Shown: in pieces, positions 42,741-50,179 of the stretch | Position numbering within the stretch: position 1 is the stretch's first letter | Layout: each line of letters opens with the position of its first letter | Notes under the pieces: model-generated | The model's database searches: none | Seen by the model: only the letters and a program-made list of their open reading frames with translations | What the model was told of the DNA's origin: nothing | From: Melastoma dodecandrum | Lineage: Eukaryota; Streptophyta; Magnoliopsida; Myrtales; Melastomataceae | DNA: 64,000 bases | Direction: 5' to 3' | NCBI GenBank assembly: GCA_029817715.1 | Contig: JARUPY010000078.1 | Coordinates: 47,101 to 111,100, forward strand | Program-made: the position numbers and the translations under genes

Positions 42741-43049
42741 ATGGCCGATCTTTGCCCGCACATCCGCACTGTGCGAACCGTTCGGCCTAGTGCGCTCGGC
42801 TGTGAAGAATGCCTGCTGCTTGGCGATCCCTGGGTGCATCTGCGCCTGTGTCGGACCTGCGGCCACGTCGGCTGTTGCGACGCGTCCCCGAATAGACACG
42901 CGACGCGGCATTTTCACGCGACCGGGCATCCGACAGTCGAGGGATATGATCCGCCGGAAGGGTGGGGCTGGTGCTATGTCGACGAGGTGGCGTTCGATCT
43001 GTCCGATCGCATGACGCCGCACCCGGGACCCATCCCTCGATTCTACTGA
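42741..43049 (+). CDS. UBP-type zinc finger protein
   Basis: This 102-residue protein is essentially one zf-UBP domain: Cys5-x-His7 in LCPHIRT, CEEC at 21-24, CRTCGHVGCC at 37-46, HATRHFHATGHP at 53-64 and a conserved Trp. The fold normally binds the free C-terminus of ubiquitin in eukaryotes. In bacteria the short stand-alone proteins have unknown ligands. It starts 11 bases after the TrxR-like gene, so they are one operon. The zinc finger may dock a partner peptide on the flavoprotein; that is inference. Confidence 0.88.
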   Translation: MADLCPHIRTVRTVRPSALGCEECLLLGDPWVHLRLCRTCGHVGCCDASPNRHATRHFHATGHPTVEGYDPPEGWGWCYVDEVAFDLSDRMTPHPGPIPRFY

Positions 43050-43451
43050 GAGCGCAACCGCGGCGGTGCGAGCTTGCAATCGCAAAATCGCATTATTTGT
43101 GGTCAAACGACTGGTCGGCGTACGCGCTTCGCGTGTTGACGCCTGACCATGGCACGCCCTGCCACCGGCGAACAGGTCGTAAGCCGCATTTCTATTTTCA
43201 CTATCGTCGACTTCAGCTCGCTTGCAGCGCTGCGCGCGCGGCGAGCGCAGCTGCGGCCGCGTCGTCGACTAGCCGAGCTCGCGAGATCCGGGGACATTCC
43301 GTAGGCACGATACGCATGCGTCGAAGACGTGGATGATACAAATTCAGCACGCACGTTCGATCGCGGGCCCGCACCGCCTGCGAAGCCGACTTGGCAGAAC
43401 CGCACGACTGCCGGGCTCCGTCGGGCTCGGGTCGACCTCGGGAGTGGTAGC
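43050..43451. other. intergenic, no gene supported
   Basis: About 400 bases before the formaldehyde dehydrogenase gene. No gene is supported on either strand. No promoter sequence is clear; the downstream ribosome site GGGAGTGG lies about 43440. Confidence 0.4.
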
Positions 43452-44657
43452 ATGGCCAACGGAAACCGCGTCGTCACATTCTTGGAGCCCTTCAAGGTCA
43501 AAGTCGAAACGATCAAGTTTCCGGAGCTCGCCGACCCGCACGGCAAGAAGATCGAGCACGGAGTCATCCTGAGGATCGTCGCGACCAACATCTGCGGCAG
43601 CGATCAGCACATCTACCACGGCCGCTTCGCGGCGCCGTCCGGAATGGTGATGGGTCACGAGATGACCGGCGAGGTCATCGAGGTCGGCCGCGACGTCGAG
43701 TTCATCAAGAAGGGCGATCTCTGCTCGGTCCCGTTCAACGTTTCCTGCGGACGCTGCCGCAACTGCAAGGAGCGGCACACCGACGTCTGCATGAACGTCA
43801 ACGACAAGGTCGATTGCGGCGCCTACGGCTTCAACCTCGGCAACTGGCAGGGCGGCCAGGCCGATTATCTCATGGTGCCCTACGCCGACTTCAACCTCCT
43901 GCGGTTCCCCGACAAGGCGCAGGCCATGGCGAAGATCCGGGACCTTACTTTGCTCTCAGACATTCTGCCCACCGGCTACCACGGTTGTATCGCTGCTGGA
44001 TGCCGGACGGGATCCACGATCTACATCGCCGGCGCGGGACCGGTCGGGCGGTGCGCGGCCGCCAGCGCCAGGCTTCTCGGCGCGTCCTGCATCATCGTCG
44101 CCGACCGCAACAAGGCGCGGCTCGATCTGGTGCGGAAGGCCGGCTACGAGACCGTCGACACGAGCAGCGAGACGCCGATCGCCGATCAGGTCGAGGCGAT
44201 CCTCGGGCATCGCGAGGTCGACTGCGGCGTCGACGCGGTTGGTCTCGAGGCCCACGGTGAAGGCGATGCCGACGGCGAGATCCGCTCCGAGGCCGTCATC
44301 AACACGCTGTTCGAGGTGGTCCGGGCCGGCGGCGCCATGGGGATTCCGGGCATCTACACCGACCTCGATCCCGGCGCGCCGAAGACCGAGATGGCGAAGA
44401 AGGGTGAGCTTCCGCTGGCGTTCAGCAAGGCCTGGATCAAGTCGCCGCAACTGACCGGCGGCCAGGCGCCCGTCATGAAGTACAACCGCGATCTGATGAT
44501 GGCGATCCTGTGGGATCGGATGCCGTACCTGAGCGAGGTGGTGAACACCGAGATCATCAAGCTCGAGGATGCCCCGCACGCCTACAAGAACTTCAGCGAC
44601 GGCGTCGCGAAGAAGTTCGTCATCGACCCGCACGGCACCATCGCGAAAGCCGCGTAG
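43452..44657 (+). CDS. fdhA: glutathione-independent formaldehyde dehydrogenase
   Basis: This 401-residue zinc-dependent, NAD+-linked medium-chain dehydrogenase matches the formaldehyde dehydrogenase/dismutase family. Catalytic-zinc ligand region ATNICGSDQHIYHG, zinc region VMGHEMTGEV, structural-zinc cysteines CGRCRNCKERHTDVC, and GAGPVGRCAA in the Rossmann fold are all visible. It converts formaldehyde to formate without glutathione and is cytosolic. The true start at 43452 is chosen by the family N-terminus and the GGGAGTGG ribosome site. It is followed by a small secreted protein and a DJ-1-family gene. Confidence 0.92.
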   Translation: MANGNRVVTFLEPFKVKVETIKFPELADPHGKKIEHGVILRIVATNICGSDQHIYHGRFAAPSGMVMGHEMTGEVIEVGRDVEFIKKGDLCSVPFNVSCGRCRNCKERHTDVCMNVNDKVDCGAYGFNLGNWQGGQADYLMVPYADFNLLRFPDKAQAMAKIRDLTLLSDILPTGYHGCIAAGCRTGSTIYIAGAGPVGRCAAASARLLGASCIIVADRNKARLDLVRKAGYETVDTSSETPIADQVEAILGHREVDCGVDAVGLEAHGEGDADGEIRSEAVINTLFEVVRAGGAMGIPGIYTDLDPGAPKTEMAKKGELPLAFSKAWIKSPQLTGGQAPVMKYNRDLMMAILWDRMPYLSEVVNTEIIKLEDAPHAYKNFSDGVAKKFVIDPHGTIAKAA

Positions 44658-44712
44658 GTGGGCGGACGAAGCCGTCCGCTCGACGTTCCGACGCTTCTGG
44701 CAGGAGGTGAGC

Positions 44713-44955
44713 ATGACAAGGATACTCGCACTCGTCGCTCTCCTCTTCGCCGGGGACGCTTGGGCGCAGGAGCCCATCGTCCTCGAGAAGATCGGAGCCG
44801 TGCGCAGGGCGCTTCCAGACGAGCTCCAACGCCACGACAACCGCGCGGAGATGTCCGCTCAGCCCGATGTCTCACCCCTTGATGGTGCCACCCGGATGCC
44901 CGGCGGGACCGAAGGCACAAAGCGCAGCGCGGGAGAAGCGCCCGGCGGGCACTGA
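44713..44955 (+). CDS. small secreted protein, hypothetical
   Basis: This 80-residue protein has an N-terminal signal peptide (MTRILALVALLFAGDAWA, cleavage after Ala18) and a polar, disorder-like body. AGGAGG ends 6 bases before the ATG. It lies 55 bases after fdhA and 55 before the DJ-1-family gene, so it may belong to their operon. Function is not recognised. Confidence 0.6.
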   Translation: MTRILALVALLFAGDAWAQEPIVLEKIGAVRRALPDELQRHDNRAEMSAQPDVSPLDGATRMPGGTEGTKRSAGEAPGGH

Positions 44956-45010
44956 CCTCCCTTAGCTGATCGACGAACCGAGCATCGTTCGTTCTCAAAG
45001 GAATTCATCC

Positions 45011-45694
45011 ATGAAGATTCTGATGGTGCTCACCTCGCACGACCAGCTCGGCGACACCGGCCGCAAGACCGGCTTCTGGCTCGAGGAGCTCGCGGCGCCC
45101 TACTACGCGTTCAAGGACGCCGGCGCCGATATAGTCCTGGCTTCACCCCAAGGCGGGCAGCCACCGCTCGATCCCAAGAGCAACGAGCCCGACGCGCAGA
45201 CCGAGGCGACGCGGCGGTTCCAGGCCGACGAGCCCGCCAAGGCGGCGCTGGCCAAAACGCTGCGGCTCGACACGGTCTCGCACGATGGATTCGATGCCGT
45301 CTTCTATCCGGGCGGCCATGGTCCGCTCTGGGATCTTGCGGAAGACAAGCACTCGATCGCGCTCATCCAGGCGACCATCGCGGCCGGGAAGCCCGTCGCC
45401 CTGGTCTGTCACGCCCCCGGCGTCCTGCGGCATGCCAAGGCGGCCGATGGCAAGCCGCTGGTCGACGGAAAAAAGGTCACCGGCTTCACCGACAGCGAGG
45501 AGGAGGCGGTGGGGCTCACGAAAGTCGTGCCGTTCCTCGTCGAGGACGAGCTGAGGCGCAATGGCGGCGTTTTCACCAGGGGCGCGGACTGGGGACCCTA
45601 TGTGGTCCGCGACGGTCTCCTCATCACCGGGCAAAACCCGGCATCTTCGGCCCCCGCCGCCGAGTCGCGGCTCGACCATCTCGGGGCGAGGTAG
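45011..45694 (+). CDS. type 1 glutamine amidotransferase-like (Hsp31/DJ-1) protein, copy 3
   Basis: This 227-residue protein has the Hsp31/YDR533-type layout: MKILMVLTSHDQLGDTGRKT, GFWLEELAAPYYAFKDAGAD with the conserved Glu, DAVFYPGGHGPLWDL, and the nucleophile elbow ALVCHAPGVLRH with the active Cys and His. A complete catalytic set is seen. Family members act as glyoxalases/deglycases or chaperones in carbonyl stress. Its place after fdhA fits that theme. Confidence 0.9.
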   Translation: MKILMVLTSHDQLGDTGRKTGFWLEELAAPYYAFKDAGADIVLASPQGGQPPLDPKSNEPDAQTEATRRFQADEPAKAALAKTLRLDTVSHDGFDAVFYPGGHGPLWDLAEDKHSIALIQATIAAGKPVALVCHAPGVLRHAKAADGKPLVDGKKVTGFTDSEEEAVGLTKVVPFLVEDELRRNGGVFTRGADWGPYVVRDGLLITGQNPASSAPAAESRLDHLGAR

Positions 45695-45739
45695 CGCGCT
45701 CTGGATCGCAGGCGGCTGCGTCGCGGCCGAGCGCGGCCG

Positions 45740-46345
45740 TCATCCGCTTTTCGACAGCAGCGCAGCGGCCTCGTCGGGCTCTCGCTCGACGAACCAGGTC
45801 CAGAACTCGCGTCGCCGCTCGAGGTCGAGATCGACATCGGCGGCCTGCCACGGCGCGCCGCCTGCAAAGGCCGTCGCGGAGTGGAACGCGCTATCCCAGG
45901 CCCAGACTTCCGCGTCTCTCTCGTCGTCCACATCCTGATAAGTGAAATCTTCGAGGCATACCGTCATCGCCGTGAGCAGGCTCCAGAGCGATGAGACCTT
46001 CGACTGCTCCCTTCCTTCGGTCTGGTAGAGGAACGCATCGGTGATCGTCGCAAGCTCGTCCCTGCGCGCTTTGGAGGGCTCGACAGGCCCGTCGGATACG
46101 AGAAAGGCGATGGACGCTCCCAGATCGTCGCGCAGGCGCGCGTAGCTCGGATCGTCCTGCCAGAACCCGAGCGATCGCCGGGCGCAGACCAGCGACATCG
46201 CCGCGCGTCGCGCATGCCCGGGCGCTCGGCGATCCGGCGAAATCGGGCCGAACGATTTCATGTAGGCGATCCGCGTCGGATAGCGGACGATCCCGAGCTG
46301 CTCCAGCTCGCGCTTGCAGTCTGCTAAGGTCAAGTGCGCCCCCAA
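45740..46345 (-). CDS. hypothetical helical protein
   Basis: This 201-residue acidic protein is mostly helical, with Trp-rich stretches (SLGFWQDDPSYARL, EVWAWDSAFHSATAF, REFWTWFVEREPDEAAAL). No signal peptide or TM helix. I do not recognise the family; the Trp/Asp-rich helical appearance resembles contact-inhibition immunity proteins, but no such partner is nearby. The upstream region is shared with nothing on the other strand. Confidence 0.6.
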   Translation of the reverse strand: MGAHLTLADCKRELEQLGIVRYPTRIAYMKSFGPISPDRRAPGHARRAAMSLVCARRSLGFWQDDPSYARLRDDLGASIAFLVSDGPVEPSKARRDELATITDAFLYQTEGREQSKVSSLWSLLTAMTVCLEDFTYQDVDDERDAEVWAWDSAFHSATAFAGGAPWQAADVDLDLERRREFWTWFVEREPDEAAALLSKSG

Positions 46346-46556
46346 TTTCCTGAGACCACGCTTGTAGGCTCGCCCATCGTACCCGGCACATGCTCTCGCA
46401 GCTCGCTCCTTGGAATTCGCCGCGGACTAGATCGCAAGGGCGAGATTGCGCCCACATACCTGTTTGTGGGCGCGAGGAGTTGCGTGCGAGGTCGCCGCGG
46501 TGGCCGCGTCAGTGTACCAGGGTCGACGATCTCAGGCGATTGAGTCGTTTACGCTT

Positions 46557-47288
46557 TCAATAGCAAACCTGGCCGGTCTGGGTGCCGGTGGAAGGCAGCG
46601 GTCCCGTCAGGACCTGGCCGGTCGTGCGGGGGAACATGTACTCATTCCTGGCAAAGGTCGGCGCGAACATTGCAACTGGCTTCAAAGCGAAGCCCGCGAC
46701 CGGCTGGTATGTATAGTTGACGTCGGCAACCAGGATGGAGATCGGACCCGAGAGCACCGCATTGGCCGGCATCAGCGAAGCCGGCATCGTATTCGGCGAA
46801 TTCGTCTGGCCGTCGGGCGTCGATGTAAGGTTGACGTTGCAGGGGCGAAGCGTTCCACCCTGCGTGTAGGACCAGCGCACCTTCGCGACGCAGCAAAATC
46901 CGCTCGAGTTGTTGGTGAGGTCGATCGCCGACAGCGTCATCTGCAGCGTGGTCAGCGGTTGCGGCGTGAGCAACATCTGGGCTGCGCTCATCAGATTGCT
47001 CAGCGTGGTCGCGGTGACCGCGTAAGGGCCGTTCGTGGGCGAGGTCGCGCTGGTCGAGGTCGCCTGCTCGGACAGGAGATCGACAAGGGTCCTTGTCAGG
47101 AGATTCACCTTGCGCGAGGTCATCACGCCCTGCGAGACCTCCGCTGCGCCGATATAGAGGCCGAGTGCGACTGGCAGGACGAAGGCGAACTCGACGGCGG
47201 CCGATGCGCGCCGCGAGACCGCGCAGGCTCTGATGATGCGGACCAGTGTGGTGCCTAGCGCCCACATGCGTGTTCTGACGAGGCTCAT
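46557..47288 (-). CDS. TadE/TadG-type pilus assembly protein
   Basis: This 243-residue protein has a basic cytoplasmic N-terminus, a TadE-like TM segment beginning AAVEFAFVLPVALGLYIGAAEVSQG (listed in parts: AAVEFAFVLPVALGLYIG then AAEVSQG), and an extracellular C-terminal part with Cys pairs. The Glu in AAVEFAF is the family's conserved residue near the processing site. It is the third gene of a minus-strand tad cluster, starting one base past the stop of the second. It is a minor pilin-like or pseudopilin component of Flp/Tad pili. Confidence 0.85.
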   Translation of the reverse strand: MSLVRTRMWALGTTLVRIIRACAVSRRASAAVEFAFVLPVALGLYIGAAEVSQGVMTSRKVNLLTRTLVDLLSEQATSTSATSPTNGPYAVTATTLSNLMSAAQMLLTPQPLTTLQMTLSAIDLTNNSSGFCCVAKVRWSYTQGGTLRPCNVNLTSTPDGQTNSPNTMPASLMPANAVLSGPISILVADVNYTYQPVAGFALKPVAMFAPTFARNEYMFPRTTGQVLTGPLPSTGTQTGQVCY

Positions 47289-47289
47289 C

Positions 47290-47883
47290 TCAGCACCCCG
47301 ACGGCGGAGAATAGGAGGCGGCGAAATTCTCCGTTTGGAACAAAGCGACTCCCATCAAGATGTGCTTCGGACCGGGCTGTGACGGCACGTCCGTGACGAC
47401 GCCGACGTTCGAGGTCAAGAGCGAGAAGGGAAAGATCGCGGGAAGCGGATAGACGACCCGCAGCACGGACACTTGGTTCGGCGCTGCGGGGCAGAACTGG
47501 GGGGTGGTCTTGTAGATCGTATTCGTGAGATCGGCCGAAGCGAAGCTCGATGCCGGGCGCACGTCGACGACGAGCTTCGAGCAGTCGAAGTTAGAAGGGA
47601 TCTTCTGCGGCCCGCCCGTCGGGCACAGATAGGTCTGCACGAATTGGCTGGCCGTTGCGATGTTGGCGAGTTGCGCCTGGCCGGTTAGCAGCTGGCGCGA
47701 GGCACTGTTGATCGACGCCTGCAGCATCTCACCTTCGAACGTGACGTAGCCGACCTCGAAGATCGCGAAGATCGTCGCCAGGACCGGCAGCGCCAAAAGT
47801 CCGAACTCGACCATCGTCGCGCCGGCGCGGTCGCGGACGAGACGACGCCACATGGGCGAGCAGCCACCGTGTCCGCGGCTCAT
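47290..47883 (-). CDS. TadE-family pilus assembly protein
   Basis: This 197-residue protein has the TadE signature near the N-terminus: RDRAGATMVEFGLLALPVLA and a TM segment through IFAIFEVGY. The conserved Glu in TMVEFG supports pseudopilin-type processing. The start at 47883 overlaps the stop of the tadG frame by 4 bases (ATGA); an internal start at 47853 (MWRRLV) is possible. The C-terminal domain is periplasmic/extracellular with Cys residues. It is the second gene of the tad cluster. Confidence 0.86.
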   Translation of the reverse strand: MSRGHGGCSPMWRRLVRDRAGATMVEFGLLALPVLATIFAIFEVGYVTFEGEMLQASINSASRQLLTGQAQLANIATASQFVQTYLCPTGGPQKIPSNFDCSKLVVDVRPASSFASADLTNTIYKTTPQFCPAAPNQVSVLRVVYPLPAIFPFSLLTSNVGVVTDVPSQPGPKHILMGVALFQTENFAASYSPPSGC

Positions 47884-49240
47884 TGTGTGAGGATGCCGTG
47901 GCCGGTCGCTTGCGCGAACAGGGCGTTGACCGCCGCCTGGATGTCGCTCGCCTCGGTCGCCTGGTAGTACCAGCCGGGCGTCGCACAGGCCTGCATGTTG
48001 GAAGCAATCGAGCCGGTGAACGGCTGGACGAGGTTCGTCCATTCCGGACGGTTCGGCATCTGCAGATAGGTCGTGTAGATGACGCCGACGGTGACGCCCT
48101 TGCCTTCAAGTCCGCGCACTGCGAAGGGTCGAAGGGTGCGGTACAGTGGCCCCACTGAAAAGCGTAGTTCGAATTGGCGCCTTGCTGCTTACGGCATGCG
48201 CCTGAGTCCTTTGCCACAACGTCCTCAACGCCGTCGGTCATGATGAACACGTACTGCTGCGGCGAGCCGGCGCTGCTTCCGGTGCCGGATGCCGGGATTT
48301 GGCTTGTCAGCGATTGCATCGGGGTCGTGGTTCCCACCGCTGCTAGGGTCGCGCCGGTATCGCCGTAACCGTTGGTGTCGGTGCTGCTGTCGAGATCGAT
48401 CGAGCTTACGGTGCTGTTGAGCGAGTCGTAGTTGCTCGAAGAGGCGGCGACGCTGGTGAGGCTTGTACCGAAGGTGTAGCGCGCAAACGAGATCAGCGGC
48501 GTGCCTGATGTCAGATTCTTGGCCGTCGTAATCATGCTCTGCGTTGCGTCCTTGATGACGTCGATCCGCAAGTCGATGGAGGCGTTATGGGCCTGAGTTT
48601 CGTAGGGGGCGGAACCTCTTTGCCCGCTCTGATACGCGTGACAGCCGAATGCGCAGCCGCCCGTGAGATTTGCGAGAGCGGTCTGCGCGGCCGATGTCGC
48701 CGCAAGCCCCATCGACTGCGAGATATCGATGGCGACTGAAATGTTCATGTAGCTCGGCAGCGTCAGCGCGCTCTTTGCACTCCCGCTGAGTGGGACGTTC
48801 TTCGAACCGTAGATCGGACCGAAGACGTTGGGCGAGTTCGCCTGATAGGATACGGTCGCAGTGATCACGTTCTTGCCGTTGACGCTCGACTCGAGGACGG
48901 TGACCGTCGGGGTCGGTGTACCACCGATCGTCGAACCAACCTTGGCGGCGTTGGTGTTGAAGACGCTCACGCCGGCGGTCTGACCGACGACCATCGCCAT
49001 CGCAGCGTTCGAATAGAGGAGGTTGCTGCTGTTCAAGGCGGCCTGCGCTTCGGTGACCGCAGCGAGGGCTGCGGCATCAGCGCTGGCGTCGAGCGTCGAC
49101 TTGGTCGCGAGGGCGCGGCTGGCGTCGATGCCAATCCCGACGATGCCGATCATGCCCATGGCGCACAGAGCGAAGAGGATCGCTACGTTCCCCGAGCTGT
49201 CAAAAGCCGCTCTTTTGAAGAAAAGACTTATCTTGCCCAA
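47880..49240 (-). pseudogene. TadG-like pilus protein with von Willebrand A region, frameshifted
   Basis: The frame starts at 49240 with a TM segment (GNVAILFALCAMGMIGIVGI) and a vWA-like domain with ISVAIDISQSMG as the metal-site motif. Coding continues to about 48104, where a single base is missing in a G run: after the Cys-Ala-Asp-Leu-Lys codons the frame shifts. The family C-terminus (GKGVTVGVIYTTYL and WYYQATEASDIQAAVNALF) goes on in another frame to the stop at 47880. The C-terminal part is well preserved, so the break is recent or a sequence error. The protein would be the TadG subunit of the Tad pilus machine. Confidence 0.85.
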
Positions 49241-49562
49241 GGCGATGCGCTCGTATCTGAACCCGTCTCATCATGACGCAAGGTCAGATAATGCATACTT
49301 AAGCTCGGCGACACGAGGTGAGGATGGTTTCGGACCTGTTAACGTCCGTCATGGTCGCACTAGCGGATCAAGGCTCAAGGTGTGCCAAAAAACAATTTAG
49401 CCGTCGGCGGGCGCGAAGTACTCGATCTTGTCCGTAAGCGGCCTTCGGCAGCGATGTTACAACAAAGTTATTACGTGTTGCGCCGAGCGGACGATTGCGT
49501 AGATTTTTTCAACCTCGAAAACTGGCATGTCATCTCGAACTAGGGCGTTGTAGCGCAGCTCC
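49241..49562. other. intergenic between tadG and UDG-like gene
   Basis: About 320 bases between divergent genes. No gene is supported. The AT-rich part around 49455-49480 (ACAACAAAGTTATTACGTGT) may hold promoters, but I see no clear consensus. Confidence 0.4.
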
Positions 49563-50165
49563 GTGACGACCGTCCCAAACCAGAAGCCTGGGCTCACTCC
49601 ATTGCATCTGGAGATTGCCGCTTGCCGTGTGTGCGAGCCGCACCTCCCGGCGGGGCCGCGGCCCATCGTCCAGTTCGGCTCGACATCGCGCATCGTGATC
49701 ATCGGGCAGGCGCCAGGATCGAAAGTGCACGCGAGCGGCGTGCCCTGGGCCGATGACAGCGGCTCCCGGCTGCGGGACTGGATCGGGATCGAGCCTGACG
49801 ACTTCTACGATCCCGCCAAGGTGGCCTTGATGCCGATGGGCTTCTGCTATCCCGGCAAGGGGTCGAGCGGCGACCTGCCGCCGCGGCCTGAATGCGCGCC
49901 GCTCTGGCACGACCGCATCCTGGCGGTGCTGCCCGCCGACCGGCTGACCTTGCTCGTCGGCAGCTATGCCCAGGCGCGCTACCTGGCCGACGGCGGCAAG
50001 TCCATGGTCGAGCGCGTGCGCGACGGGTTCAGCGCAGACGGCGCTGTCGTCGCGCTCCCGCATCCCTCGTGGCGCGTCGTCGGCTGGATGAAGCGTCACC
50101 CGTGGTTCGAGGAGACGCTGCTGCCGCAGCTCCGACGTCGCGTACGGGCGGCTCTCGGCGCGTAG
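49563..50165 (+). CDS. uracil-DNA glycosylase superfamily protein
   Basis: This 200-residue protein has the UDG-superfamily motif 1 as GQAPGSKVHASGVPW (residues ~48-62), a Cys-x-x-Cys-like start (ACRVCEPHL), and motif 2 as LPHPSWRVVGW near 160. These suggest a DNA-repair glycosylase-like fold of the family 4/uracil-DNA glycosylase-related type. Start is GTG at 49563; ATG alternatives would cut into the fold. A full Fe-S cysteine set is not evident. Confidence 0.78.
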   Translation: MTTVPNQKPGLTPLHLEIAACRVCEPHLPAGPRPIVQFGSTSRIVIIGQAPGSKVHASGVPWADDSGSRLRDWIGIEPDDFYDPAKVALMPMGFCYPGKGSSGDLPPRPECAPLWHDRILAVLPADRLTLLVGSYAQARYLADGGKSMVERVRDGFSADGAVVALPHPSWRVVGWMKRHPWFEETLLPQLRRRVRAALGA

Positions 50166-50179
50166 CCGGGCGCGGGGTC

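Noticed and set aside
45740..46345. Immunity protein of a contact-dependent system
   Set aside because: The composition is suggestive, but no toxin, secretion gene or diagnostic motif is present; listed only as hypothetical.
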